From contig JAHAYJ010000105.1 of the NCBI GenBank assembly GCA_018384375.1, positions 1-51,526 on the forward strand: a stretch of 51,526 bases of DNA, in the 5' to 3' direction. The stretch's first letter is position 1, and every line of letters starts with the position of its first letter. The notes under the pieces were generated by a model, which made no database searches, had not been told where the DNA came from, and worked only from the letters and a program-made list of their open reading frames with translations. A program made the position numbers and the translations under genes. Shown in pieces: positions 7,655 to 15,713 of the stretch. Origin of the DNA: Lachnospiraceae bacterium. GTDB lineage: Bacteria; Bacillota; Clostridia; Lachnospirales; Lachnospiraceae.

Positions 7655-8893
7655 TTAGGCGTCGGGAGAAAGTGTCTTAAACCACTTAACAGTACCGTTT
7701 TCGTAAGTATTGATGACACAGCATTTCTCAGGGTCACCGTTATCATCCAGTGTAAAGGTACCGCCAACACCTGTGAAGGTCATACCTGTCATACCCTTTA
7801 CCAGAGAAGCGGTATCGGAGCCACCGCCGTTTTCAGCAGCCTGAACCAGCATATAGATTGCATCATAGTAAAGAGCTGAGCATGCACTAAGAGTTTCTGT
7901 TCCGTATTTTTCGGTGTATTTGCTTACAAATGCCTGTACCTCAGGAGCGGTATCTTCTGAAGAATAGTGGTTGGTAAAGTAGCAGTTCTCAAAGTAAGTT
8001 TCAAGACCGGTGGTATCGGAACCGTCCCAACCGTCACCACCCATGATGATACCGGTGAAGCCTGCATCTCTTACCTGCTGTACGAACAGAGGTACTGTAT
8101 CAAGGAAGCAGGGATAGAATACAAAATCTGCGCCGGAAGCAACTGCCTGAGAAGCCTGAGCGGTAAAGTCAGTATCTGTTGTAGTACATTCACCGGTATA
8201 TACAATTTCAATACCTGCAACTTCTGCGTTTTCAATGAAGGCATCCTTCAAACCGTTGGAATAGTCATCATCCTTTGCATAGATGATAGCAGCCTTGGAT
8301 ACACTCTGGTCTACAGCAAACTGAGCAGCCATCTTGCCCTGATAAGGGTCGATGAAGCAGTCACGGAATACGGTAGGCTTGTCAATGGTTACAGTGTAGT
8401 TGGTAGCACCTGTTGCCAGAAGAAGCATACCGGATTCGTTTGCAAGCTCGGTCATCGGAAGGGTTACAGATGAGAAGAAGGAGCCAACAACGGCTTCAGG
8501 AGAATAAGGAATAAGGCTGTTATAGGCATTTACTGCCTGCTTTGCATCACCGCCATCGTCTGCCGCTTTGCCGCCGTTTACAATTTCAACGGTATATTCA
8601 CCACCGGCTGCGTTGATTTCTTCAACTGCCATATCGATTGCATTCTGGGCACCCTCGCCATAAACGGCCTTACCACCTGTCATGGGTGCAACAACACCGA
8701 TTTTGATCACTTTATCTTCCTCGCCTGCAGGAGCAGCTTCTGCGGCAGGTGCTTCGGCAGTATCCGCAGCACCTTCAGCTGCTTCGGTGGTTTCAGCAGG
8801 TGCTTCAGAGGATGCGGCATCGGAACCGCAGCCTGCCAGAAGAGCTGCAATCATTGCTGTACTGAGTACAAGACTTAATAATTTTTTCTTCAT
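7655..8893 (-). CDS. livJ: Branched-chain amino acid ABC transporter, substrate-binding lipoprotein
   Basis: A 412-residue periplasmic-binding-fold type 1 protein. The ATG at 8893 is chosen because GAGGAGG lies eight bases upstream and the protein then starts with a lipoprotein signal, MKKKLLSLVLSTAMIAALLA, with the lipobox LLAGC and lipidated cysteine at residue 22. A low-complexity Ala/Glu/Pro linker (about residues 24-58) ties the ligand-binding domain to the membrane. The domain begins with IKIGVVAPMTGGKAVYGEGA, typical of LivJ/LivK. It captures the amino acid outside the cell and delivers it to LivHM. It is the first gene of the operon. The actual ligand cannot be read from sequence. Confidence 0.92.
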   Translation of the reverse strand: MKKKLLSLVLSTAMIAALLAGCGSDAASSEAPAETTEAAEGAADTAEAPAAEAAPAGEEDKVIKIGVVAPMTGGKAVYGEGAQNAIDMAVEEINAAGGEYTVEIVNGGKAADDGGDAKQAVNAYNSLIPYSPEAVVGSFFSSVTLPMTELANESGMLLLATGATNYTVTIDKPTVFRDCFIDPYQGKMAAQFAVDQSVSKAAIIYAKDDDYSNGLKDAFIENAEVAGIEIVYTGECTTTDTDFTAQASQAVASGADFVFYPCFLDTVPLFVQQVRDAGFTGIIMGGDGWDGSDTTGLETYFENCYFTNHYSSEDTAPEVQAFVSKYTEKYGTETLSACSALYYDAIYMLVQAAENGGGSDTASLVKGMTGMTFTGVGGTFTLDDNGDPEKCCVINTYENGTVKWFKTLSPDA

Positions 8894-9003
8894 AACTTTT
8901 TCCTCCTCAAATAGTGATATCTCAGATGAAATCTGGATGTATGTAAATTGCCTGAAGGAAACAGGCATATCTACCGAATGGATTCAGCTGCCTTCCCGGC
9001 AGA

Positions 9004-9630
9004 TCATTCGACATCAAATTTGGCTTTTACATAAGCTTTAATGACTGCCACGGCCTGTTCATGAGTCAGGTCACCGGTATTTAAGCATAAATCATAATTG
9101 TACGGATCCTCCCAGATGCGTCCGGTGTGATATTTGTAATACTCACGTCGGAACTTATTGTTGGAATTCACATACTTTTCAGCTGCCTTCCGCTCAATTC
9201 CCTGCCGCTTCATTTCATTTTCAATGCAGATATCGGTAGGAGCATAGACGAAAACCTTAAGGACATTAGGGAAATCCTTTAAAATGTAGTCACAGGCACG
9301 TCCTACACAGATGTAGGATTCCCGCTCGGCAAGTTCTTTCAGTACCTTAGCCTGATAATTGAAAAGATTCTGATCCGAGGTAAAATTATTACTCTCGGGA
9401 GGAATCAATTCCCCGTGATATAATTTTTTGGAAACCCGGTATAGTAGGCTGTTGCGTGTCAGCTCGTCAGCGTTTGCAAATAGTGCTTCATTAATGCCGC
9501 TGTCCTCGGAGGCAAGCCGCAGAAGCTTCCTGTCATACATATCGATTCCGTAATCATCGGCAAGCATCTTACTGATAGTGGTGCCGCCGCTTCCACAGGT
9601 TCTGGTGAGGGCAATTACAAATCTTTCCAT
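9004..9630 (-). CDS. Cytidylate kinase-like family protein
   Basis: A 208-residue P-loop protein starting MERFVIALTRTCGSGGTTIS, where the usual Walker A GxxGxGK(S/T) is the divergent TCGSGGTTI. This pattern, with YDRKLL and the later RRxYY segment, marks the cytidylate-kinase-like family of Clostridia rather than canonical Cmk. True Cmk phosphorylates CMP and dCMP; the substrate of this family is not settled and the missing Walker lysine makes a housekeeping Cmk role doubtful. CAGGAGGTAACTATT precedes the ATG. It is transcribed alone, divergent from the GGDEF gene, from a consensus promoter at 9705-9733, and its short leader contains a palindromic hairpin. Confidence 0.75.
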   Translation of the reverse strand: MERFVIALTRTCGSGGTTISKMLADDYGIDMYDRKLLRLASEDSGINEALFANADELTRNSLLYRVSKKLYHGELIPPESNNFTSDQNLFNYQAKVLKELAERESYICVGRACDYILKDFPNVLKVFVYAPTDICIENEMKRQGIERKAAEKYVNSNNKFRREYYKYHTGRIWEDPYNYDLCLNTGDLTHEQAVAVIKAYVKAKFDVE

Positions 9631-9657
9631 AATAGTTACCTCCTGAATAGAAAGAAA

Positions 9658-9689
9658 GGCGCCTTTGTATACTCGTATACAAAAACGCC
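9658..9689 (-). promoter_or_regulatory. Palindromic hairpin in the leader of the cytidylate-kinase-like gene
   Basis: TTTGTATACtcGTATACAAA (9664-9683) is a perfect 9-bp dyad, extended by GGCG (9658-9661) and CGCC (9686-9689) outside two unpaired bases per side. On the minus strand it lies about ten bases after the predicted start of transcription and is followed by TTTCTTTCTATT and then the ribosome site. It can therefore act as a protein operator, a leader terminator or a 5' stabilising hairpin. The dyad is seen; its role is inference. Confidence 0.6.
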
Positions 9690-9704
9690 TTTGTTATGAA
9701 AGTG

Positions 9705-9733
9705 ATTATAAGCATGTAAAACGGAAATTGCAA
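9705..9733 (-). promoter_or_regulatory. Sigma-A promoter for the cytidylate-kinase-like gene
   Basis: Minus strand: TTGCAA (9728-9733), 17-bp spacer, TATAAT (9705-9710). Transcription should start near 9698, giving a leader of about 70 bases. Confidence 0.65.
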
Positions 9734-9843
9734 GAGAAATTTGAAAAAATATTAATTTTTTTAGCAAATAAGTATATCAAACCAACAAAACGCACAATAA
9801 ATATGAGGATGACGCACAAATATGAGCAAAGGGGAAGATGCGG

Positions 9844-9872
9844 TTGCACAAAAAGGAAAATAAATTTATAAT
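9844..9872 (+). promoter_or_regulatory. Sigma-A promoter for the PAS-GGDEF gene
   Basis: TTGCAC (9844-9849), 17-bp spacer, TATAAT (9867-9872), 45 bp before the GGDEF start codon. Confidence 0.65.
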
Positions 9873-9917
9873 AAAATTAAGACAATTAGAAATGATACAT
9901 CGCATGGGGAAATACAT

Positions 9918-10844
9918 ATGAATAAAAATGAATACGAGGAAAAAATCAGGGAACTGGAAAATCAGGTGAAGATCATGCGGGAGCGCTATCAAATTCTGGT
10001 GGAAACGACTTCAGCGCTGCTTTTTGAGTACAGGCCGGCAGAGGATATGATGATTTTTAACTATAATTTTCCGGAGAATAAGAGCAGGAATGTTATTGAG
10101 AATTATCATCAATATATGAAGATATCACCACTGGTGCATCCGTCTCATTTGAAAATGTTTCTCGGCGTTTTACAGACAGCTTCCGAAACACCTACACGTG
10201 GAGAACTGGAATACTTAAGTAAGGTTTCCAACGGAGAATTTGAATGGCACAAAACCTACTATTCCAGCATAGCGGACAAGAACGGAAAAGTGATCAGTGT
10301 ACTGGGAAGAATCCAGAATATTCATGAAATGGCAACACAGCGTCAGGAGATGATCCACAGAGTGGAAACGGATTTTCTGACCGGCCTTTACAACAAAGGT
10401 GCGGCCACAGAGAAAATAACCAAATGGATGAGTGAGAATTCTACCAAGGAAGCGCATCTGATCATGGTGGATCTTGATAATTTTAAGGAAATCAATGACG
10501 TAAAGGGACATTCCTTTGGGGACGATGTATTAAAGGAAACGGCCAGAGTCATCAATGAGTGCTTTGGGGAAATCAGCATCTGCTCAAGATTTGGTGGCGA
10601 TGAGTTCATTATTTTTGTCATGGATGAGCCGATCAGGAATGTGGAATGCCGTATTGACGAACTGATGCAGAGGCTGGAAAAGGATATCACAAGTATTGAA
10701 CCTCCTGTCAGCTGTAGCGCCGGTATTGCGGCCAGAGTTTCCAAACAGGATGATTTCGAGGAATTGTTTAACAGAGCGGATAATGCCATGTATATGGCAA
10801 AGAAATCCGGTAAGAACCGTTACTTTATTGATAGAATAGGCTGA
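9918..10844 (+). CDS. PAS domain-containing diguanylate cyclase (GGDEF)
   Basis: A 308-residue cytosolic protein: a short N-terminal coiled coil (residues 1-25), a PAS fold (about 25-130, ending in the PAC-like segment GKVISVLGRIQNIHE) and a GGDEF domain (about 145-305). The catalytic motif reads RFGGDEFIIFV, complete for synthesis of cyclic di-GMP from two GTP. The usual RxxD product-inhibition site five residues before GGDEF is absent (FGEISICSRF), so feedback inhibition at that site is not expected. No membrane segment is seen. A consensus promoter precedes it and the UDP-sugar pyrophosphorylase gene follows after 47 bp on the same strand, so they may share a transcript. The ligand of the PAS domain is unknown. 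Confidence 0.88.
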   Translation: MNKNEYEEKIRELENQVKIMRERYQILVETTSALLFEYRPAEDMMIFNYNFPENKSRNVIENYHQYMKISPLVHPSHLKMFLGVLQTASETPTRGELEYLSKVSNGEFEWHKTYYSSIADKNGKVISVLGRIQNIHEMATQRQEMIHRVETDFLTGLYNKGAATEKITKWMSENSTKEAHLIMVDLDNFKEINDVKGHSFGDDVLKETARVINECFGEISICSRFGGDEFIIFVMDEPIRNVECRIDELMQRLEKDITSIEPPVSCSAGIAARVSKQDDFEELFNRADNAMYMAKKSGKNRYFIDRIG

Positions 10845-10891
10845 TTGGTAAACGGCATGCAGGGAATGACAAACCGGAAAGGATATGAAGT

Positions 10892-12130
10892 ATGACAAAT
10901 AATTTGGATTATCAAAAGGCAGTTGAAAAGCTTGGGCAGTACGGGCAGGAGCATGTCCTGAAATATTATGAGGAGCTGTCAAAGGAGCAAAAGGAGCAGC
11001 TGCTTGCACAGATTTCAGATATCGATCTTTCTGTGCTTGCATCTGTAAAGGAAAAAAACGGCGGCGCCGTAAAAGGAAAGATAACACCTCTTGCAGCAAT
11101 GCAGCTTTCGGAAATTCGTGCAAAGGAGACTGAATTCAGAAAGCTCGGACTGGACGCCATTCGCCGGGGAAAGGTGGGGGCAGTTCTCCTTGCCGGTGGG
11201 ATGGGAACCAGACTTGGCTCGGAGGATCCCAAGGGAATGTACAATATCGGAGTGACGAAGGACGTATATATTTTTCAGAGACTGATTGAAAATCTGCTTG
11301 AAGTAGTGAAGGAAGCAGGCGTGTGGATTCCACTTTATGTTATGACCAGTGATAAAAATCACCAAGCGACTACAAGCTTTTTGAGGGAGCATGACTATTT
11401 CGGGTATCAGAGCGAATCTATTACCTTCTTTATGCAGGAGATGGCTCCCGCATGTGATTATCAGGGAAAGGTTTACCTGGAGGAGAAGTGGAAGCTTTCC
11501 ACATCACCCAACGGAAACGGTGGATGGTATTCCTCCATGTACAAGTGGGGGATTGCACAGAAGGCAATCGCTGATGGTGTGGAATGGCTCAATGTTTTTT
11601 CAGTGGATAATGTGCTGCAGAGAATAGCAGATCCCTGTTTTGTGGGTGCTGTTTTGGCAAGCGGCTGTGTGGCAGGCTCCAAGGTGGTTCGCAAGTGTGC
11701 ACCTGATGAGAAGGTAGGCGTGATGTGCCTGGAGGATGGAAAGCCCTCTATCGTGGAGTACTATGAGCTTACGGAGGACCTGATGAACGCCAAGGATGCA
11801 AACGGCGATCCGGCATATTATTTTGGAGTGATCCTGAATTATCTGTTCCGAGTGGCAGATCTTGAAAAGATTCGGGAAAAGAATCTGCCCCTTCATATAG
11901 TGGAAAAAAAGATCCCTTATCTGGATGAAGAAGGGAAGAAAATAAAACCTGAGGCTCCGAATGGTTACAAATTTGAACAGCTGGTGCTGGATATGATTCA
12001 CGAGCTGGACAGCTGCCTTCCCTTTGAGGTGGAGAGGAATAAGGAGTTTGCACCGATCAAAAATGCAACAGGCGTGGATTCTGTGGAGAGTGCAAGGGCA
12101 CTATGCAGGGAAAATGGGATAGAACTTTGA
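10892..12130 (+). CDS. UDPGP-type uridylyltransferase (UDP-sugar pyrophosphorylase)
   Basis: A 412-residue enzyme of the eukaryote-like UDPGP family. The nucleotide loop LLAGGMGTRLGSEDPKG spans about residues 99-115, with R107 and K114 as the expected triphosphate-binding residues. It then has the uridine and sugar segments NGNGGWYSSM and FSVDNVLQRIADP. Members make UDP-GlcNAc or UDP-GalNAc (UAP1/AGX-like) or UDP-glucose from the sugar 1-phosphate and UTP. The C-terminal EVERNKEFAPIKNATGVDS segment is typical of UAP1-like enzymes, which favours N-acetylhexosamine. galE follows, so together they could supply UDP-Glc(NAc) and UDP-Gal(NAc). The exact substrate is inference. Confidence 0.82.
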   Translation: MTNNLDYQKAVEKLGQYGQEHVLKYYEELSKEQKEQLLAQISDIDLSVLASVKEKNGGAVKGKITPLAAMQLSEIRAKETEFRKLGLDAIRRGKVGAVLLAGGMGTRLGSEDPKGMYNIGVTKDVYIFQRLIENLLEVVKEAGVWIPLYVMTSDKNHQATTSFLREHDYFGYQSESITFFMQEMAPACDYQGKVYLEEKWKLSTSPNGNGGWYSSMYKWGIAQKAIADGVEWLNVFSVDNVLQRIADPCFVGAVLASGCVAGSKVVRKCAPDEKVGVMCLEDGKPSIVEYYELTEDLMNAKDANGDPAYYFGVILNYLFRVADLEKIREKNLPLHIVEKKIPYLDEEGKKIKPEAPNGYKFEQLVLDMIHELDSCLPFEVERNKEFAPIKNATGVDSVESARALCRENGIEL

Positions 12131-12267
12131 TTTCAAGGTTGAGTTACCCTTGTTAACATTTTGACAGGTTTCAATAACATTCAAACCTTGTAGATGATAA
12201 ACAAAGGTGTTTACAATGGTGACAGAAACAAGAAAATCAAATTGGAATTTAGATTGGAGGTAACAAA

Positions 12268-13284
12268 ATGACAATATTGGTCACAGGTGGTGCCGGCTAT
12301 ATCGGCAGTCACACGGTAATTGAACTTCAGAATGCAGGATATGATGTGGTTGTTGTAGACAATTTAAGTAATTCCAGTGAAAAAAGTCTTCAGAGAGTGG
12401 AAAAGATTACCGGCAAGCCGGTTACCTTTTATAAGGCGGACATTTTGGACAGAAAAGCTCTTGAGGAGGTTTTCGACAAGGAGAACATTGATTGCTGTAT
12501 TCACTTTGCAGGCTTAAAAGCAGTGGGCGAGTCCGTGCAGAAGCCTTGGGAATATTATGAGAACAATATTGCTGGTACGCTGACTCTGATCGACGTGATG
12601 AGAAAGCATGGTGTAAAGAACATCATTTTCTCTTCCTCTGCAACAGTCTACGGCGATCCCGCTATCATCCCGATTACGGAGGAGTGTCCGAAGGGACAGT
12701 GCACAAATCCTTATGGCTGGACCAAGTCCATGCTGGAGCAGATCCTGACGGATATTCAGAAGGCAGATCCCGAATGGAATGTCATACTGCTTCGCTACTT
12801 TAATCCCATCGGTGCACATAAGAGCGGAATGATCGGGGAAAATCCCAACGGCATCCCGAACAATCTGATGCCCTATATTACGCAGGTGGCAGTTGGCAAG
12901 CTAAAGGAGCTGGGTGTATTCGGCAATGATTATGATACCCATGACGGAACCGGTGTGCGTGACTATATTCATGTAGTTGACCTGGCAACAGGACACGTAA
13001 AGGCACTGAAAAAAATTAAAGAAAAAGCGGGACTTTGCATCTACAATCTGGGAACCGGTGTAGGATACAGTGTTCTTGATATTGTAAAGAACTTCGAGGA
13101 AGCAACAGGCGTGAAGATCCCTTATGTGATTAAGGCAAGGCGTCCCGGCGATATTGCAACCTGCTACTCGGATGCTTCCAAAGCAAAGGCAGAGCTTGGC
13201 TGGGAAGCACAGTATGGCATTAAGGAAATGTGTGAAGATTCCTGGAGATGGCAGAGCAATAATCCTAACGGATATGAAGCATAA
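12268..13284 (+). CDS. galE: UDP-glucose 4-epimerase GalE
   Basis: A 338-residue short-chain dehydrogenase fold enzyme that interconverts UDP-glucose and UDP-galactose using bound NAD. The dinucleotide motif [10 protein letters not shown] is at residues 6-15, the SSSATVYG segment supplies the catalytic serine/threonine, and Y149 with K153 (NPYGWTK) are the catalytic pair. The length and C-terminal [15 protein letters not shown] segment fit GalE. TTGGAGGT precedes the ATG. The 137 bp upstream contain an imperfect inverted repeat but no clear consensus promoter. A terminator follows. Confidence 0.93.
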   Translation: MTILVTGGAGYIGSHTVIELQNAGYDVVVVDNLSNSSEKSLQRVEKITGKPVTFYKADILDRKALEEVFDKENIDCCIHFAGLKAVGESVQKPWEYYENNIAGTLTLIDVMRKHGVKNIIFSSSATVYGDPAIIPITEECPKGQCTNPYGWTKSMLEQILTDIQKADPEWNVILLRYFNPIGAHKSGMIGENPNGIPNNLMPYITQVAVGKLKELGVFGNDYDTHDGTGVRDYIHVVDLATGHVKALKKIKEKAGLCIYNLGTGVGYSVLDIVKNFEEATGVKIPYVIKARRPGDIATCYSDASKAKAELGWEAQYGIKEMCEDSWRWQSNNPNGYEA

Positions 13285-13310
13285 ATAACAAGCTTTTTTA
13301 TAAAAATAAG

Positions 13311-13370
13311 ACCCTCAGACTTTATTTGCTTGAAGTGAAGCAGATGGAAAGCCTGAGGGTTGCTTTTATT
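13311..13370. terminator. Bidirectional terminator between galE and the hemolysin III gene
   Basis: ACCCTCAG (13311-13318) pairs with CTGAGGGT (13353-13360); flanking bases extend the stem (CTTT/AAAG). T-rich tracts lie on both outer sides in the right orientation (TGCTTTTATT on plus; CTTATTTTTAT on minus), so it can end both converging transcripts. Confidence 0.7.
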
Positions 13371-13391
13371 CCTTATAAACTTACGTGACAG

Positions 13392-14045
13392 TTAGGCAAC
13401 ATACAGATACATAAAGATAAAATGGCAGATGCTTCCGCCCATGACAAACAGATGGAAAATTTCATGGGAACCGAAAAATTTGTGTTTTCCATTAAAAATG
13501 GGAAGCTTTAAGGCATAGATCACACCGCCGATGGTATAAATAATGCCGCCTGCAAGAAGCCAGCCAAAGGCAGCGTGGGGAAGGACATTCCAAAGCGGAC
13601 CAAAAACACCGACGCATACCCAGCCCATTGCAATGTAGATGACGGAAGAAAACCATTTGGGACAGGTAATCCAGCAGGCTTTCAGAAGCATTCCAAATAA
13701 GGCAATGCCCCAAACAACAGAAAGCAGTGTGTAGCCCAGCTTTCCACCCAGAATGATCAGGCAGACAGGAGTGTAGGAGCCTGCAATCAGGACAAAGATC
13801 ATCATGTGATCCAGCTTGCGGAATATGCGGAGCGCTCTTCCACCGATATTCAGTGAATGATAGGTGGCACTTGCACCGTACAGCAGGATCATGCTGATAC
13901 AAAAAACGCCAAGTGCAAACAAGGAATTTCGTCCGCCGGATGAAAGAGCGGCTTTTATCAAAAGAGGAGTTGCCGCAAAAACAGCCATCATCATTCCGAT
14001 GAAATGAGTAATGGCACTTCCGGGCTCACGTATAGTAATCTGCAT
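13392..14045 (-). CDS. Hemolysin III family membrane protein (YqfA/PAQR-like)
   Basis: A 217-residue protein with seven hydrophobic segments. Hallmarks of the hemolysin III/PAQR family are present: EPGSAITHFIG near the N-terminus, SATYHSLN (a metal-ligand histidine), LDHMMIFVLIAGSYTPVCL, and the C-terminal FGSHEIFHLFVMGGSICHF with two conserved histidines. These ligands bind a metal in the PAQR hydrolase fold. Bacillus cereus hemolysin III was reported to be haemolytic, but the natural role of most members is in membrane lipid homeostasis or is unknown. TTAGGAGGTTATAAAT precedes the ATG. Confidence 0.9.
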   Translation of the reverse strand: MQITIREPGSAITHFIGMMMAVFAATPLLIKAALSSGGRNSLFALGVFCISMILLYGASATYHSLNIGGRALRIFRKLDHMMIFVLIAGSYTPVCLIILGGKLGYTLLSVVWGIALFGMLLKACWITCPKWFSSVIYIAMGWVCVGVFGPLWNVLPHAAFGWLLAGGIIYTIGGVIYALKLPIFNGKHKFFGSHEIFHLFVMGGSICHFIFMYLYVA

Positions 14046-14110
14046 ATTTATAACCTCCTAACATATAAAACGCAACACGTAGTATTTAAAACTACATCAA
14101 ATATATTATG

Positions 14111-14139
14111 ATACTACTACTTATTGTTTCGGATGTCAA
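14111..14139 (-). promoter_or_regulatory. Probable promoter of the hemolysin III gene
   Basis: Minus strand TTGACA (14134-14139), 17-bp spacer, TAGTAT (14111-14116). A small dyad GTAGTtttaaatACTAC lies between it and the ribosome site and could be an operator. Confidence 0.5.
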
Positions 14140-14161
14140 ACAAAAATATGCATATATTTCT

Positions 14162-14428
14162 TTAATCTTCTTCAATTACCTGGATCTCCAGATAATCAAA
14201 CTCAATATGCTCTATGAAATTGTCCTGATAAAAACGGGTTTTGGAATGACGCTTGAATTCCTGAATCGTGGATTCCAGCCAGATTGGTTTTCCCAGATCA
14301 AACTGATAGCAGACTTCATCAAGGGCGTGAAAGATTTTGTGTGTGCGTGTGTCATTGCTTTCATCGCAGATGACAGTATCCCTTAGCAGATGGTTATCCT
14401 GAAAAACCTTTGCCCATAATCGAAACAT
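14162..14428 (-). CDS. Conserved hypothetical protein, 88 residues
   Basis: An 88-residue acidic, aromatic-rich protein without membrane segments (starts MFRLWAKVFQDNHLLRDTVI, ends LEIQVIEED). AAAGGAGGCTTCTT precedes the ATG and a TTGAGA-17-TATAAT promoter lies upstream, so it is very likely a real gene transcribed alone. Proteins with this RTHKIFHALDEVCYQFDL pattern are common in Lachnospiraceae as conserved proteins without assigned function; that is from memory of the family and not from a search. No catalytic motif is apparent. Confidence 0.75.
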   Translation of the reverse strand: MFRLWAKVFQDNHLLRDTVICDESNDTRTHKIFHALDEVCYQFDLGKPIWLESTIQEFKRHSKTRFYQDNFIEHIEFDYLEIQVIEED

Positions 14429-14454
14429 AAGAAGCCTCCTTTCTGTTGCCTGTA

Positions 14455-14483
14455 ATTATAGCAGAGAGGTTATGATTTCTCAA
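14455..14483 (-). promoter_or_regulatory. Sigma-A promoter for the 88-residue protein gene
   Basis: Minus strand TTGAGA (14478-14483), 17-bp spacer, TATAAT (14455-14460). Confidence 0.65.
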
Positions 14484-14536
14484 TCATTAAAAATCAATAA
14501 AATATGATAAGAACGGTACATGAATAGGAAAAAGTA

Positions 14537-14545
14537 TGATATAAT
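14537..14545 (+). promoter_or_regulatory. Extended -10 promoter of the RelQ-type gene
   Basis: TGaTATAAT (TG at 14537-14538, TATAAT at 14540-14545) with no good -35 box, the usual pattern of an extended -10 promoter. Transcription should start near 14552, a few bases before the shared leader cassette. Confidence 0.55.
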
Positions 14546-14562
14546 AAGCGCATAAGGAAAAC

Positions 14563-14613
14563 AAGCGACGCCGGAGGCGGCATTTGAAGTAGGCAGGAAA
14601 GCACCGAAGGTGC
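14563..14613 (+). repeat. Shared leader cassette and triloop hairpins upstream of the RelQ-type gene
   Basis: A 24-base cassette (14563-14586) matches one in the murA leader (20708-20731) at 23 of 24 bases; it holds CGCC-GGA-GGCG, a mini-hairpin with a three-base loop. A second mini-hairpin GCACC-GAA-GGTGC follows at 14601-14613. Both lie at the 5' end of the predicted transcript, 40-90 bases before the start codon. Confidence 0.7.
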
Positions 14614-14650
14614 GGGGTATTTAAGAATAAAGTAGTAAGGCGGGAAACGG

Positions 14651-15298
14651 ATGGAATTAAGGATAGAACGCGACAGCGATGTCGATAGCTGGAAGGAAGT
14701 TATACTTATTTACAATTCTGCGTTGAAGCAGATATCGACCAAACTGGAAATATTAAACGATGAATTCCAGCATGTGCACCGATATAATCCGATCGAGCAT
14801 ATTAAGTCCAGAATTAAAACTTCAGAAAGCATTGTTAAGAAACTAAAGAGACATGGTTATGAGTCAACAATTCAGAACATGGTCCAATATGTAAATGATA
14901 TTGCGGGCATTCGTGTAATCTGCTCCTTTACCTCTGATATTTACCGAATTGCTGAGATGATCAGTAATCAGAGTGATATTAAAGTGATTTCTGTGAAAGA
15001 TTACATAGTAAATCCCAAGCCCAGCGGTTATAAAAGCTATCATATGCTTGTGACGGTTCCGGTATATCTTTCGGACAGAATTGTGGATACCAAGGTAGAA
15101 ATTCAGATTCGCACTGTTGCCATGGATTTTTGGGCAAGCTTAGAGCACAAAATTCATTACAAGTTTGAGGGAAATGCACCTGCTCACATTAAAAACGAGT
15201 TGATTGAATGTGCAAGGATGGTTTCAGAGCTTGATGCAAAGATGTTATCTCTGAATGAAGAGGTACTGAATCTCAGTGAGCGGGAAGAAAATACATAG
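14651..15298 (+). CDS. Small alarmone synthetase, RelQ/YjbM-type (RelA/SpoT domain)
   Basis: A 215-residue single-domain (p)ppGpp synthetase that transfers pyrophosphate from ATP to GDP or GTP. The family segments are HIKSRIKTSESIVKKLKRHG, NDIAGIRVICSF (the G-loop region), NPKPSGYKSYHMLV and VEIQIRTVAMDFWASLEHKIHYK, which hold the ATP- and GTP-binding residues. There is no HD hydrolase and no TGS/ACT regulatory domain, and the length fits RelQ (about 210). The C-terminal 30 residues are helical, as in tetrameric RelQ. Transcription probably starts from the extended -10 promoter with a structured leader, and a strong terminator follows, so it is a single-gene unit. Confidence 0.88.
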   Translation: MELRIERDSDVDSWKEVILIYNSALKQISTKLEILNDEFQHVHRYNPIEHIKSRIKTSESIVKKLKRHGYESTIQNMVQYVNDIAGIRVICSFTSDIYRIAEMISNQSDIKVISVKDYIVNPKPSGYKSYHMLVTVPVYLSDRIVDTKVEIQIRTVAMDFWASLEHKIHYKFEGNAPAHIKNELIECARMVSELDAKMLSLNEEVLNLSEREENT

Positions 15299-15315
15299 AA
15301 TAATAGCAAATCTGC

Positions 15316-15344
15316 AAAGCGTCCGGTAATGCCGGACGCTTTTT
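15316..15344 (+). terminator. Intrinsic terminator after the RelQ-type gene
   Basis: AAAGCGTCCGG (15316-15326), TAATG loop, CCGGACGCTTTTT (15332-15344): a perfect stem ending in a T-run. Confidence 0.85.
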
Positions 15345-15620
15345 GCATGTAATGTAATAGGAAATTTGCTTATAGCTATTTGGCGCTAAAATGAGGAGTG
15401 CCCAGACACATTTCTGCGCCTGGGCTATTATGAAAAAATTATCTATATGTGTAATGAAAAACATTACGTAGTCTCTTGTTTGTTGATAAATATAATATAG
15501 CGCATAAATATGAACAAATTATGAACACAGTATGAAAATATCGTTAATATTTACAATGATGTAAAAAAATGAACCAAAAAATTATGCATAATGCACAAAA
15601 TTGGAAGCCGAGGATGTTTA
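15345..15620. other. Non-coding stretch before the coiled-coil protein gene
   Basis: AT-rich, with no frame of coding character. It holds an inverted repeat GCCCAG/CTGGGC (15404-15426) without a following T-run, a TATAAT-like box near 15493 with no -35, and runs of TATGAA-like repeats (15510-15540). No RNA gene is recognised. Confidence 0.4.
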
Positions 15621-15649
15621 TTGTAAAAAGATGCTAAAGGTGGTAAAAT
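15621..15649 (+). promoter_or_regulatory. Probable promoter for the coiled-coil membrane protein gene
   Basis: TTGTAA (15621-15626), 17-bp spacer, TAAAAT (15644-15649), about 65 bp before the start codon. Confidence 0.5.
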
Positions 15650-15713
15650 ACTAACAGGTTTTGTAGCCATGATACGGTTGCAAAGGAATTGTGATATACC
15701 CGGAGGAATGAGA

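Noticed and set aside
9004-9630. Canonical cytidylate kinase Cmk
   Set aside because: The P-loop lacks the Walker lysine pattern and the protein matches the cytidylate-kinase-like family instead, so the name cmk was not given.
15345-15620. tRNA or known structured RNA in the gap after the RelQ-type gene
   Set aside because: No cloverleaf, T-loop GTTCGAATC-like segment or riboswitch consensus could be found; only a short isolated inverted repeat is present.
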